A stretch of DNA of 64,000 nucleotides from assembly GCF_011761235.1 (NCBI RefSeq), contig NZ_JAAOYW010000001.1, positions 1,116,781-1,180,780 of the forward strand, written 5' to 3'. The notes under the pieces are model-generated. The model was not told the DNA's origin. It saw only the letters and a list, made by a program, of their open reading frames with translations, and did no database searches. Shown here in pieces: positions 16,836 to 25,611 of this stretch. The stretch comes from Frigoribacterium faeni (GTDB taxonomy: Bacteria; Actinomycetota; Actinomycetes; Actinomycetales; Microbacteriaceae). Each line of letters begins with the position of its first letter. Position 1 is the stretch's first letter. The position numbers were made by a program, and so were the translations under genes.

Positions 16836-18505
16836 TGCAGCCCTTCGGCGAGCGGTCCCAGTGCGAGCACGGGGAAGTAGGTCAGCGCGGTGATGATCAC
16901 GGACACGCCGGTGAGGAGGCCCACGAACTGCGGGCGGTGGGTGGGCAGGGTGCCCGCGGTGGCGGGCACGGTGTCCTGGGCGGCGAACGAGCCGGCGAGG
17001 GCGAGCACGAGCACGATCGGGATGAACCGTCCGAGCAGCATCGCGACGCCGAGGGTCGTGTTGAACCAGGGCGTGTTCGCCGTGAGCCCGGCGAAGGCGG
17101 AGCCGTTGTTGTTGGCGGCCGACGTGAAGGCGTAGAGCACCTCGCTGAAGCCGTGCAGGCCGGGGTTCCAGATCGACGTGCCCTCGACGTCGGCGCGCAC
17201 CGCCGGGACGGCGAAGCTCAGCGCCGTGAAGGCGAGCACGATCGTCGGCGTCACGAGGATGTAGAGGCTCGCGAGCTTGATCTCGCGGGGCCCGATCTTC
17301 TTGCCGAGGTACTCGGGCGTGCGGCCGACGAGCAGGCCGGCGATGAACACGGTGATGACCGCGAGCACGAGCATGCCGTAGAGGCCGGAGCCGACGCCGC
17401 CCGGGGCGATCTCGCCGAGCATCATGTTCAGCATCGCCATCATGCCGCCGAGCGCCGTGTACGAGTCGTGCATCGAGTTGACGGCGCCCGTCGAGGTGAG
17501 CGTCGAGGTGGAGCCGAACAGGGTCGAGCCCCAGATGCCGAACCGCGCCTCCTTGCCCTCCATGGCGCCGCCGGCGAGCTGGGTGGCCGTGCCGGCGCCC
17601 CGCAGCTCGAACCAGGTCATCGCGCTGAGCGAGACGGCGAAGATCGTCGTCATGACCGCCGCGATCGCGACGCCCTGCTTCGTCGAGCCGACCATGCGGC
17701 CGAACGTGCGGGGCAGCGAGAACGGGATGACGAGCATGAGCAGCACCTGGAACACGTTCGTCCAGGCGGCGGGGTTCTCGAAGGGGTGGGCGCTGTTGGC
17801 GTTGAAGAAGCCGCCGCCGTTCGTGCCCAGCAGCTTGATCGCCTCCTGCGAGGCCACCGGGCCGCCCGGGACGGTCGCGCTGCCGCCCGTGAGCGTCGCG
17901 ACGTCGGTGAAGCCGGCGAAGTTCTGCACGACGCCGCCGGCGATGAGCACGACGGCCGAGGCCACGGCGAGGGGCAGCAGCAGACGCGTCACCGACCGGG
18001 TCAGGTCGACCCAGAAGTTGCCGAGCGTGCCGCTGCGGGCCCGGGCGAGGCCGCGGATCAGGGCCACCGCGACCGCGATGCCCACGGCGGCCGAGACGAA
18101 GTTCTGCACGACGAGGCCGAGCACCTGCACGGCGTAGCCCATCGTCACGTCGGGCGAGTACGACTGCCAGTTCGTGTTCGCCACGAACGAGGCGGCGGTG
18201 TTGAACGAGAGCCCCTCCGGGACGGCGGGGAACCCGAGCGAATACGGCAGGAACGCCTGGAGGCGCTGGATCGCGTAGACGAGGAGGACGCCGACCAGCG
18301 AGAACGCCAGCACGCCGCGCAGGTACGCGGGCCAGGACTGCTCGGAGGTCGAGTCGACGCCGATCAGGCGGTAGAAGCCGCGCTCGACGCGGGCGTCCCC
18401 CGCGGTCGTGAACACCCGCGCCATGTGGTCGCCCAGGGGGCGGTACACGACGACGAGGACGACGACGACGGTGAGGACCTGGAGGATGCCGAAGAGGGCG
18501 TCCAT
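16832..18505 (-). CDS. kdpA: KdpA, K+-channel-like subunit
   Basis: The 557-residue membrane protein is full length for KdpA, with about ten membrane helices and the four selectivity-filter-like loops, including [28 protein letters not shown] and [12 protein letters not shown]. It is the K+-binding and translocating subunit. Its ATG overlaps the kdpF stop by one base, and its stop overlaps the kdpB start. Confidence 0.97.
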   Translation of the reverse strand: MDALFGILQVLTVVVVLVVVYRPLGDHMARVFTTAGDARVERGFYRLIGVDSTSEQSWPAYLRGVLAFSLVGVLLVYAIQRLQAFLPYSLGFPAVPEGLSFNTAASFVANTNWQSYSPDVTMGYAVQVLGLVVQNFVSAAVGIAVAVALIRGLARARSGTLGNFWVDLTRSVTRLLLPLAVASAVVLIAGGVVQNFAGFTDVATLTGGSATVPGGPVASQEAIKLLGTNGGGFFNANSAHPFENPAAWTNVFQVLLMLVIPFSLPRTFGRMVGSTKQGVAIAAVMTTIFAVSLSAMTWFELRGAGTATQLAGGAMEGKEARFGIWGSTLFGSTSTLTSTGAVNSMHDSYTALGGMMAMLNMMLGEIAPGGVGSGLYGMLVLAVITVFIAGLLVGRTPEYLGKKIGPREIKLASLYILVTPTIVLAFTALSFAVPAVRADVEGTSIWNPGLHGFSEVLYAFTSAANNNGSAFAGLTANTPWFNTTLGVAMLLGRFIPIVLVLALAGSFAAQDTVPATAGTLPTHRPQFVGLLTGVSVIITALTYFPVLALGPLAEGLQ

Positions 18506-18594
18506 CAGAAGCGCTCGGGCTTCACGAGCGCGTACACGAGGTACGCGAGAGCGGCCACGGCGAGGACGACCGCGCCGATGCTGAGGACGATCAC
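18505..18594 (-). CDS. kdpF: KdpF, small K+-ATPase subunit
   Basis: This 29-residue single-helix peptide ends in [12 protein letters not shown], the KdpF signature (ALxxPERF). The GTG at 18592-18594 overlaps the stop of the upstream 27-residue ORF (GTGA), and the stop overlaps the kdpA start (TGATG). It stabilises KdpFABC in the membrane. Confidence 0.93.
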   Translation of the reverse strand: MIVLSIGAVVLAVAALAYLVYALVKPERF

Positions 18595-18674
18595 AGCTTC
18601 TCGACCCCCTTCGCCACGAGGGTGACCACTGCGAACACAGCGATGACGGCGAGCACGTACACGATGTCGAGCAC
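18591..18674 (-). CDS. 27-residue membrane peptide at the head of the kdp operon
   Basis: A GTG at 18672-18674, preceded by GGAG with 5-nt spacing, opens a 27-codon frame whose product is a single hydrophobic helix ([19 protein letters not shown]) with a charged AKGVEKL tail. Its stop overlaps the kdpF start by four bases. It has the best ribosome site of the two tiny genes, so kdpF probably depends on its translation. It resembles small unannotated peptides that I believe accompany kdpF in other actinobacteria, but I cannot verify that here. A partner or assembly factor of KdpFABC is the natural guess. Confidence 0.72.
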   Translation of the reverse strand: MLDIVYVLAVIAVFAVVTLVAKGVEKL

Positions 18675-19065
18675 TACGACTCCAAGGAGAACGACCGACG
18701 GGCCTCACGGCCCGGTGCCCGTCGTGGGCACAGCGAGTCAGTAGACACCTCACGGGGCGGGCGCCCGAGGGTCCTCACGGTCTGCTCACGGCGGGAGGCG
18801 CGTTCCTCACGGAGCCCACACGCCCACGGTGCCCGGACGCCCTCGGAGCCCCCGCGCCGGTCGGGTCGAGCCCCCGCCCGACGGGATCGTCGACCCCGAC
18901 CCTTCCGTCCAGGCCGGGCGGAGCGTAACATGTCACGCACGACGCACCGGCAGCACCGGTGCGGACGGCGCTCCTCCGGATCGGGGGCGCACTGCTGAGC
19001 CGGGAGCCGACGCTCCCGACAACCCGAGCCTCTCGTGGTACTCGTCCGCACAGAACGGAACGCTC
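18675..19065. other. Divergent intergenic region, kdp operon / secreted protein
   Basis: These 391 bp contain no convincing gene. The kdp leader lies at the left. At right, TAACAT (18926-18931) could be the -10 of the secreted-protein gene, followed by a leader of about 128 nt that has GCACCGGTGC (18953-18962) and other potential stems. I compared the leader with the c-di-AMP (ydaO/yuaA) riboswitch and did not find its conserved core. Confidence 0.45.
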
Positions 19066-19614
19066 ATGCACCTCCCCCAGAAGCCCCTCGTCCCCGTCGC
19101 CCTCGCCACCCTCGTCCTCGCCGGGGGCATCGCGTCCGCGGCACCGGCCTCCGCGGCGCCCGCGCTCGCGCCGACCGTCCTCACCTGCCAGGGCAGCGAG
19201 ACGGACAGCTACTCGCCCGCCCTGACGAACACGCCGACGACCGTCGCGGTCACCTCCCGCGCCCAGCACACCTGTCTCGGCCTCAGCTCCCCCGCCGTGA
19301 CCAAGGCCGCGATCGCGTTCCCGATCACCCAGACCGGGTACTCGTGCACCAGCGTCCTCCGCAGCGGCGACGGCTCGTCCGTCATCGACTGGGGCGGCGG
19401 CCGCACGAGCACGTTCCGCTTCTCCGGCGTCGTGAACGTCGCCGACGGGACGCTCGTGACGACGCAGACCGGCACCATCGCCTCCGGCCTCTTCGCCGGG
19501 TCGGTCGCGGTGCGGGTCATCACCGGGCCGCAGCTGGGCGTGCTCGAGTGCGCCGGGCAGGGCGTCTCGGTCCGGACCGGCACGTCGGTCCTGACCGTCG
19601 GCGGGCTCGGCTGA
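19066..19614 (+). CDS. Secreted protein of unknown function
   Basis: The 182-residue product begins with a signal peptide (residues 1-30: MHLPQKPLVPVALATLVLAG core, cleavage likely after APASA). The mature part is small, rich in Thr, Ser and Gly, and contains four Cys residues (LTCQG, QHTCLG, YSCTS, LECAG) that could form two disulphides. It has a beta-rich look but no motif that I recognise. The ATG at 19066 is chosen because the signal peptide starts there; only a weak ribosome site (CGGAAC) precedes it. Confidence 0.8.
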   Translation: MHLPQKPLVPVALATLVLAGGIASAAPASAAPALAPTVLTCQGSETDSYSPALTNTPTTVAVTSRAQHTCLGLSSPAVTKAAIAFPITQTGYSCTSVLRSGDGSSVIDWGGGRTSTFRFSGVVNVADGTLVTTQTGTIASGLFAGSVAVRVITGPQLGVLECAGQGVSVRTGTSVLTVGGLG

Positions 19615-19630
19615 GGCCAGGCCGACGACG

Positions 19631-19700
19631 CGGGGCGGGCGGCGGTCGTCGCCCGCCCCGTGTCGTCGCCCGCCCCGCGCGGTCGTCGCCCGCCCCGTGT
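19631..19700. terminator. Bidirectional terminator with repeated right arm
   Basis: CGGGGCGGGCG (19631-19641) pairs perfectly with CGCCCGCCCCG (19650-19660) over an 8-nt loop, between genes converging at 19614 and 19703. The GTCGTCGCCCGCCCCG right arm is present three times in tandem (from 19645, 19663 and 19682), so alternative hairpins are possible. Confidence 0.7.
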
Positions 19701-19702
19701 GG

Positions 19703-20764
19703 TCAGCGCAGCACGCCCGGGATCGTCCACAGCCCGGTGATGCGCAGCGCGTCGTGGGCGATGCCGGCCCGTTCGCGCAGGTCCGCCGCCGGCAGGGACG
19801 CCACCTCGCCGCGGTCGTCGACGGGGAACAGCCGCACCGTGGGCCGCCGTCGGTCGGGCCAGACCCGTTCTTCGAGGTCGAGGGCGAGGTCGACCAGGGT
19901 GGCCGCGCGACGCATGTGGGAGGCGCTGGTCACGAGGGCGAGGTCGGTCACGCCCCGCTCCAGCACGATCCCGGTGCTCTCGAGGGCGTTCTCGACCGTG
20001 TTCGTCGACGCCGCCTCCTCGACCACCCGGTCGGGGTCGACGCCGCGGTCGACCAGCCACCCGGCCATGGCGTGCGCCTCGGTCGTCCCGTGTCGGCCGT
20101 TGCCCCCGCTGGTGACGACGACGGTGTCGGGACCCACGATCCGGAGCACCCCGTCGAGGCGGGGCTGGAGGGCCGGCCCCGGCTCGGCCCGGTCGTCGAG
20201 GAGGGCACCGAGCACCACGACGGCCTCGGGCAGCGCAGCCCCGGGCGGAGCGTCCGCAGACGGTGCGCCCGCGGCCGGTGCGCCCGCGGGCCAGGCGGCC
20301 GGGGCCGCCCCGGTGCCGGTCGCCGCGAGGTGTCGAGCGAGCCGGTCGAGGAACGGTCGGTCGTGGTCGTGGTCGTGGTCGCGGTCGTGGCCCTGCCCCG
20401 GGTCGCCCACGCCACGCGCGTCGAGCGCCGTGTCGAGGGCGGCCGCCGCACGCGCCGCCGAGCGGGCCTCGCCCGGGAGCTCGTCGCCGAGCCGCAGCAG
20501 GCGGTCGCGCACGGCGTCGAGGTCGCCCGACATCCAGAGCAGGTGCACCGACGCCCAGGCGGCCGCGGGGTCGAGGGGGTCGCTCCGTCGCGCTCGGCGC
20601 ACCAGCCCGGCGGCCTCGTCGAGCTCGCGCTCGAGCACAGCGGCGGCCGCGGCCACGAGGAGGTCCCGTCGACGATCGCCCGTCAGGTGCGGCACGGTCG
20701 ACCCCTTCGGCCCCGGGAGGGGCCCGCTCGCGTCGGGGCCTTCGCCGCGGGACCGTCGTGTCAT
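19703..20764 (-). CDS. YdcF-like (DUF218) protein
   Basis: The 353-residue protein has an N-terminal helical half and a C-terminal DUF218 domain from about residue 185: VVVLGALLDD, TSGGNGRHGTTEAHAMAGWL and VEEAASTNTVENAL, with SASHMRRA near the end. DUF218 proteins are related to SanA/YdcF and bind nucleotide-like ligands; the activity is undefined. A linker between the two parts contains a hexanucleotide-repeat-encoded GHDRDHDHDHDRP run (about residues 130-142) and an Ala/Pro-rich stretch. No signal peptide. The ATG follows TAGCAT by 7 nt (20772-20777), a leaderless arrangement. Confidence 0.85.
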   Translation of the reverse strand: MTRRSRGEGPDASGPLPGPKGSTVPHLTGDRRRDLLVAAAAAVLERELDEAAGLVRRARRSDPLDPAAAWASVHLLWMSGDLDAVRDRLLRLGDELPGEARSAARAAAALDTALDARGVGDPGQGHDRDHDHDHDRPFLDRLARHLAATGTGAAPAAWPAGAPAAGAPSADAPPGAALPEAVVVLGALLDDRAEPGPALQPRLDGVLRIVGPDTVVVTSGGNGRHGTTEAHAMAGWLVDRGVDPDRVVEEAASTNTVENALESTGIVLERGVTDLALVTSASHMRRAATLVDLALDLEERVWPDRRRPTVRLFPVDDRGEVASLPAADLRERAGIAHDALRITGLWTIPGVLR

Positions 20765-20863
20765 GTCCGGAATGCTATCCGCAGCATGCGACACGGCGAC
20801 AGGGGCCCGCGCCGCCCGAACGGGGAGTAGAGGCGGGCGGCCCGGATCTGGTCGGATGAGGCA

Positions 20864-21508
20864 GTGACCGACATGCCCGAACTGCCGCAAGACACCCTCC
20901 CCCTCAGCCAGGACACCGAGACGAGGGTGCGCATCGTGCGGGCCGTCATCGCCGCGTTCCGCACCCGGGCGTTCCACGAGACCGACTTCGCCGTGGTCGC
21001 CGACCTCGCCGACCTGCCCCTCGAGACCGTCCGGGGCTTCTTCCCCCGGTGGGACGGCCTCGTCATGGCGGCCGTCGACCGCTGGAACGCCGAGCGCATG
21101 GCCCCCGTCGTCCCCCTGCTGCACGCCCACGGCACCGTCCGGTTCCTCCGCGGCATCGTCGAGCAGAACGTCCAGGACCCGTCGCTCATGCGCCTCCTCA
21201 CGTCGCTCCTGAACGTCGCCGCGACCCCCGGCCACCCGATGGCCCCGACCCTGCAGCACGAGTGGCACAAGTTCCACGCCCTCGTGCTGCAGGGGCTCGT
21301 CACCGACATCGACCTCGGCCGCGAGCCCGCGACCATGCAGCCCGAGCGCGGCGCCGAGCAGCTCATCGCCCTCTACGAGGGCCTCCAGATGCAGTCGATG
21401 GTGCGGCCGCGGATGGACCTGCTGGCCTCGTACGACCGAGCCGTGACGCGCCTCCGCGCCGGCTGGTCGCAGGACTACGTCGAGCAGGTCTGGGACCTCA
21501 CCGCCTAG
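20864..21508 (+). CDS. TetR-like transcriptional regulator
   Basis: The 214-residue protein has a divergent TetR-type DNA-binding domain: VRIVRAVIAAFRTRAFHETD, VVADLADLPLETVRGFFPRW. The GFFPRWDGL segment corresponds to the usual YYHFxxKxxL. The C-terminal part (about 85-214) is all-helical. The first codon is GTG at 20864 in the window, with ATG at 20873 as an alternative; no clear ribosome site was found. It is divergent from the YdcF-like gene. The target is unknown. Confidence 0.83.
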   Translation: MTDMPELPQDTLPLSQDTETRVRIVRAVIAAFRTRAFHETDFAVVADLADLPLETVRGFFPRWDGLVMAAVDRWNAERMAPVVPLLHAHGTVRFLRGIVEQNVQDPSLMRLLTSLLNVAATPGHPMAPTLQHEWHKFHALVLQGLVTDIDLGREPATMQPERGAEQLIALYEGLQMQSMVRPRMDLLASYDRAVTRLRAGWSQDYVEQVWDLTA

Positions 21509-21566
21509 TCCGCGACGCCGGGCGCCGGGGCCGGCCGCCGCCTCCTGGTGGCCGACCCGCGCCTCC

Positions 21567-22571
21567 TCAGGGCCGGTCCGACGAGCCGAGGAGGCGGCCG
21601 GTCCACTCCCGCAGGGCACGCGCGGCCCTGCGGGACGGCGTCGCGTCCGGCAGCATGCTCGCCGAGCCGTGGAACGCGCCCGGCCACACGTGCAGCTCGG
21701 CCTGCACCCCGGCCGCCCACAGCGCGCTCGCCCACGCGACGGTCTCGTCGCGGAACACCTCCGCGCTGCCGCAGTCGACGTACGCGGGCGGCAGGCCGGC
21801 GAGGTCCGTCGCCCGGGCCGGTGCCGCGTAGTCCGAGACGTCGTCGCCGCCGCGCCGCTCGCCGAGGTAGGCGTCCCACGCGAAGCGGGTCATCGCCCGG
21901 TCGGCCACGCCCACGCCGTCGAACTGCCGCGTCGAGACCGTCGCGTCGCGGTCGTCCAGCATCGGGCTCACCAGCACCTGCCCGAGCACCGCGGGGCCCT
22001 GCCGGTCGCGGGCCAGGAGGGCGAGGCCCGCGGCGAGCCCGGCTCCCGCGCTCTGGCCGACGAGCAGCAGGCGCTCCGGGTCGACGCCGAGCTCGGCGGC
22101 GTGCTCGGCCGTCCAGACCAGGCCCGCCCAGCAGTCCTCCACGGGGTACGGGTCGGGGTGCTCGGGGGCGAGGCGGTAGTCGGGGCTGACGAGGACGACG
22201 TCGTGCACGAGCAGCCACTCGTCGTACGACTCGAGGTTGCCGAGGTGGTGGCCGAACATCATCCCGCCGCCGTGGATCGCGTACGCGCACGCCGCCGTGC
22301 CCGTGCGGCCGATGCGCTGGACGACGGCCAGGGCGATCGGGTCGCCACGGTGCCCGGGCACGGTGACGCTGCGCCGTTCGAGGCCGCGGGCGCGCAGCCC
22401 GTCGTCGAGCTCGGCCTCCGACATCTCGAGCTGTCGCATCCGGGGCAGCATCTCGGCCGTGAGGGCCGGGCGGCCGCGCTCGTCCATGGCGGCGAGGAAC
22501 GGCGCGAGCTCGGGGTCGAAGGGCGGGCGGGGCTGGGTCTGGGTCCGGGGCTGGGTCTGGGCGTCAGGCAC
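21567..22571 (-). CDS. Alpha/beta hydrolase, hormone-sensitive-lipase family
   Basis: The 334-residue esterase has the HSL-family oxyanion motif HGGGMMFG, DYRLAPEHPDP, nucleophile GQSAGAG, acid DCGSAEVFRDE and base GAFHGS. It should hydrolyse short-chain esters in the cytoplasm. The N-terminus has a degenerate repeat (AQTQPRTQTQPRP). Its ATG lies inside the last codons of the upstream MFS gene (8-bp overlap), so the two are co-translated; exporter and esterase probably deal with the same compound. Confidence 0.93.
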   Translation of the reverse strand: MPDAQTQPRTQTQPRPPFDPELAPFLAAMDERGRPALTAEMLPRMRQLEMSEAELDDGLRARGLERRSVTVPGHRGDPIALAVVQRIGRTGTAACAYAIHGGGMMFGHHLGNLESYDEWLLVHDVVLVSPDYRLAPEHPDPYPVEDCWAGLVWTAEHAAELGVDPERLLLVGQSAGAGLAAGLALLARDRQGPAVLGQVLVSPMLDDRDATVSTRQFDGVGVADRAMTRFAWDAYLGERRGGDDVSDYAAPARATDLAGLPPAYVDCGSAEVFRDETVAWASALWAAGVQAELHVWPGAFHGSASMLPDATPSRRAARALREWTGRLLGSSDRP

Positions 22572-24150
22572 GGGAGGTCTCCTCGGTGGGCACGGCCGGG
22601 CTGGTGCCGGCGGGGGTTGTCGGGGCGGTGGGGGCGGTGGGGGCGAGGGCGACGGGAACGCCGGCCGGATCAGGCGCGTCCGGGTCGGCTGCGCCGGGCG
22701 CGTCCGCGCGGGCCCGCCGCATGCCGACGACGACGAGCAGGGCGGCGACGGCGGCGAGGCCGAGCCCGGCGACGGTGAGCGCGTCCTGGAACGACGCGAG
22801 GCGATCGGCGGTCCATGGGCTCGTGGCGATGCTGCCGGTCACGAGGGCGGCGACGATCGTCCCCGCGGCGGCGACGGCGGCCCCGCCGGCGAGCTCGCTC
22901 GACGTGTCGACGAGCGCGGCCCCGACCGAGGTGCGGTCGGCAGGCAGGCCGGTCAGCACGGAGGCGCCCGCGACGACGCCGACGACGCGCATCCCGGCGG
23001 CCACGAGCACGAGCGCGACGAGCACCCAGCCGTACCCGTGCCGCCCCAGGGCGCCGAAGACGGCGAGCCCGGACACGACGGCGAGCGAGCTCGTCCAGGC
23101 GGCCCGGCCGAGGCCGACCCGTCGCACGAACGGGCCGACGAACCGGCCTCCCGCGAGCAGCACGACCACCTGCGGCAGGGTCCCCACCGCGGCGAGCGCC
23201 GGCGGCCAGCCCCAGGCGAACTGCAGCTGCAGCGTCACGAGGTACGACAGCCCGGCGACGGCGAGGCCCGCCGCCGCCTTGAACGCCAGGCCGCTCGACA
23301 CCAGCGGGCGCGCCAGCAGCGGCAGGTCGACGAGCGGGTGCCGCGCCGAGCGCTCGCGGACGACGAAGGCGGCCGCGCCGGCGACCGTCGCCGCCACGCA
23401 GAGCCAGCCCCACGAGGAGGCGCCGCCCGACTGCACGAGGACGGTCGGCGTCACGAGGGCCCCCGTCACGGCGACGGCCCCGAGGAGGCCCCCGACGACG
23501 TCGACGGGCTCGCGGCGCAGGTCGTCGGGCTCGTCGCGCGCCACGCCGAGCCGGATGCCGACGACGGCCAGCAGGGCGACGGGCACGTCGGCGAGCAGGA
23601 GCACCTGCCAGGGCGCGACGGCGAGCACGAGCCCGCCGACCGTCGGCCCGACGGCGAGGCCGACGAGCCCGGCGGTCGAGATGACGGTGAGCGCCCGGAC
23701 CCGGAGCCCCTCGTCGTCGAACAGCCGGAACGCCAGGGCCATCGAGCCCGGCGTGGTCATGGCGGCGGCGACGCCCGTCGCGACGCGCACGGCGACGAGC
23801 TCGCCGGTCGTCGTCACCCCGACGGTCGCGACGCTCGCGAGCGCCAGCAGCACGAGCCCGACGAGCATGACGCGGCGGCGACCGACGCGGTCGGCGACGG
23901 CGCCGAAGAGCAGCATGAGGCCGCCGAAGGCGACCGAGTAGCCGCCCGACACCCACTGCAGGCCGCCGGACGACGACCCGAGGTCGCGCCCGATCGTCGG
24001 CAGCGCGACGTTGAGCACGGACGTGTCGAGCATCTCGAACAGGAACACCGCGGACAGTCCGGCGAGGGCCGCCCAGGCGTCGGAGAGACGAGGAGGCGCG
24101 TCACCGGCGGGCGGGCGCCGGCGGCGGACGAGAGAGGGGCTGAGGGACAC
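22564..24150 (-). CDS. MFS drug exporter, DHA2 (14-TM) type
   Basis: The 528-residue protein has about 14 membrane helices and the DHA2 hallmarks: FLFEMLDTSVLNVALPTIGRDL in helix 1, WVSGGYSVAFGGLMLLFGAVADRVGRRR (motif A; shown in parts), and PGSMALAF in helix 5 (motif C region). The C-terminal tail is Pro/Thr/Ala-rich. It exports small hydrophobic compounds by proton antiport. The GTG at 24150 was chosen because GAAGGAG precedes it; the leader contains a strong hairpin (24207-24227). Confidence 0.92.
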   Translation of the reverse strand: MSLSPSLVRRRRPPAGDAPPRLSDAWAALAGLSAVFLFEMLDTSVLNVALPTIGRDLGSSSGGLQWVSGGYSVAFGGLMLLFGAVADRVGRRRVMLVGLVLLALASVATVGVTTTGELVAVRVATGVAAAMTTPGSMALAFRLFDDEGLRVRALTVISTAGLVGLAVGPTVGGLVLAVAPWQVLLLADVPVALLAVVGIRLGVARDEPDDLRREPVDVVGGLLGAVAVTGALVTPTVLVQSGGASSWGWLCVAATVAGAAAFVVRERSARHPLVDLPLLARPLVSSGLAFKAAAGLAVAGLSYLVTLQLQFAWGWPPALAAVGTLPQVVVLLAGGRFVGPFVRRVGLGRAAWTSSLAVVSGLAVFGALGRHGYGWVLVALVLVAAGMRVVGVVAGASVLTGLPADRTSVGAALVDTSSELAGGAAVAAAGTIVAALVTGSIATSPWTADRLASFQDALTVAGLGLAAVAALLVVVGMRRARADAPGAADPDAPDPAGVPVALAPTAPTAPTTPAGTSPAVPTEETSRA

Positions 24151-24206
24151 GGGGACGCACTCCTTCGAGGGAAGAAGTGGCGACTCGTTCGATGCCGCGT
24201 GCGGGT

Positions 24207-24227
24207 GCGTCCCGCCGAGCGGGACGC
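24207..24227. promoter_or_regulatory. Palindrome in the leader of the MFS gene
   Basis: GCGTCCCGC-CGA-GCGGGACGC is a perfect 9-bp-arm inverted repeat. It lies just inside a putative promoter (TACAGT, minus strand, 24248-24253) and 57 bp upstream of the MFS start. It could be a repressor operator or an attenuator hairpin. On the plus strand it is followed by CTTTT, like an intrinsic terminator. Confidence 0.6.
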
Positions 24228-24414
24228 CTTTTACCTCAGTGGTCGTGACTGTACACGGTCCGCGGGCCCCGGTCGACCGGTGCATCGGCGGCGGCCGGAG
24301 AGCGGCGGCGCGCAGGGCGGGCCGGGCCGCCCGTCGTCACCGGCGGTGCAACGCTGGGGCCTCGACCGGCCATGTCCCGGGCAGACGACCCACCCAGCGA
24401 ACGGCGGACCCACC

Positions 24415-24993
24415 ATGACCACGACGGACCTCGACGAGCTCCTCGACGCGAGCAGGCCTGCGACGGCGGCCGACGACCCGCGCATCACGGCGCTGCTCGC
24501 CCCCTTGTCGGCGGCGGCCCGCGACGCCGCCGCCGAGCCGGCCACCACGAGGGTGCCGGGCCGGCGACGGGCGAGCCTGCCGTTGGTCGCCGTCGCACTG
24601 GGCGGCTCCCTGCTGCTCGGCGCCGGCGCGCTCGTCGAGGGCCTGCAGCCGGACCACCAGGCCCACGCCGAGATCGTGTTCGTCCTCCCGGGCGACCCGT
24701 TCGTCGACGACGGCGTCGGGGCGCCCGCGCGGTGCACGGCCGTGCTGCTGTTCGACGTCGTCGACGACGGCGCACACGAGCAGGAGGCGGTCGAGACCGC
24801 CGTCGCGAGTCGCGACTGGTCCGCCCTCGGGTCGCAGCTGGCCGACGTCGTGCGGCAGGGCCGGGGCGAGGCCGGCCTCGGCGCGGACGTCGTTGACGCC
24901 CTCGACGCCGGCCTGCGCTCGGCCCTCGACCCCGCGCTCGTCGGGACCGCCCGGTACGGCGGCGTCGCGCTGACCTGCGGAGGGGCGGCGTGA
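24415..24993 (+). CDS. Single-pass membrane protein ahead of an ECF sigma factor
   Basis: The 192-residue protein has a cytoplasmic N-terminal 55 residues, one membrane helix (about 58-78, LPLVAVALGGSLLLGAGALV) and an extracytoplasmic C-terminal domain with two Cys. Its stop overlaps the GTG of the sigma-factor gene (GTGA), so the two are translationally coupled. By position it may be the anti-sigma factor or a surface sensor, although anti-sigma genes usually follow the sigma gene. No zinc-binding HxxxCxxC motif is visible. Confidence 0.75.
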   Translation: MTTTDLDELLDASRPATAADDPRITALLAPLSAAARDAAAEPATTRVPGRRRASLPLVAVALGGSLLLGAGALVEGLQPDHQAHAEIVFVLPGDPFVDDGVGAPARCTAVLLFDVVDDGAHEQEAVETAVASRDWSALGSQLADVVRQGRGEAGLGADVVDALDAGLRSALDPALVGTARYGGVALTCGGAA

Positions 24994-25535
24994 GCCCGGG
25001 TCGCGGCACCCTGCAGCCGGGGCGACCCGGCGATCTCGAGGCGCACGCGACCGCCGTGGTCGAGGCGACCTCGCGGGACGTCCTCGGGTACTTCCTCCGC
25101 CGGGTCGGCCCGCCCGAGGACGCCGCCGACCTGCTCGGCGAGACCCTGCTGGTCGTCTGGCGGCGCGTCGACCACCTCCCCGCCGACCCCCTCGAGGCCC
25201 GCCTGTGGATGTTCGGGATCGCGCGCCGCGTCCTCTCCACCCACCGTCGTTCCGGGGCCCGCCGGGTGGCCCTGGCCGATCGGCTCCGGGGCGAGATCGA
25301 GGCGCAGGGAGCGGCGGTCGTCGAGCCGCCGGACGCCGCCCACCCGGTGCGCGCGCTGCTGCTCGAGCTGAGCCCGCTCGACCAGGAGATCATCCGCCTC
25401 GTGCACTGGGAGGGCTTCGCGCTCGTCGACGTCGCGCGGGTCCTCGACGCGAAGCCGGCCACGGTCCGCAGCCGGTACGCCCGCGCCCGGGCCGCGCTCC
25501 GGCGCGGGCTCGACGAGCAGGAGCGCCGCACCTGA
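24990..25535 (+). CDS. ECF-type RNA polymerase sigma factor
   Basis: The 181-residue protein has sigma region 2 (VLGYFLRRVGPPEDAADLLG, TLLVVWRRVDHLP, ARLWMFGIARRVL) and region 4 (LSPLDQEIIRLVHWEGF, VARVLDAKPATVRSRYARAR). It lacks a long linker, as in ECF factors. It would direct polymerase to a stress or envelope regulon. It is co-transcribed with the preceding membrane-protein gene. Confidence 0.92.
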   Translation: MSPGRGTLQPGRPGDLEAHATAVVEATSRDVLGYFLRRVGPPEDAADLLGETLLVVWRRVDHLPADPLEARLWMFGIARRVLSTHRRSGARRVALADRLRGEIEAQGAAVVEPPDAAHPVRALLLELSPLDQEIIRLVHWEGFALVDVARVLDAKPATVRSRYARARAALRRGLDEQERRT

Positions 25536-25611
25536 CGGGGTCGGTCCTTGCCCGGAGGGCGTGCGCGGGATACGTTCGTGGGCTGCCCGTCCGGACCGAA
25601 GGGACCACCTG

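Noticed and set aside
18930-19065. Leader of the secreted-protein gene as a c-di-AMP (ydaO/yuaA) riboswitch
   Set aside because: The position next to kdp and a secreted protein is tempting, but the conserved riboswitch core could not be found; only loose GC-rich stems are present.
22237-24414. Long plus-strand upstream extension of the 24415 protein
   Set aside because: The extension is antisense to the MFS gene; the native start is the ATG at 24415 before the membrane-protein sequence.
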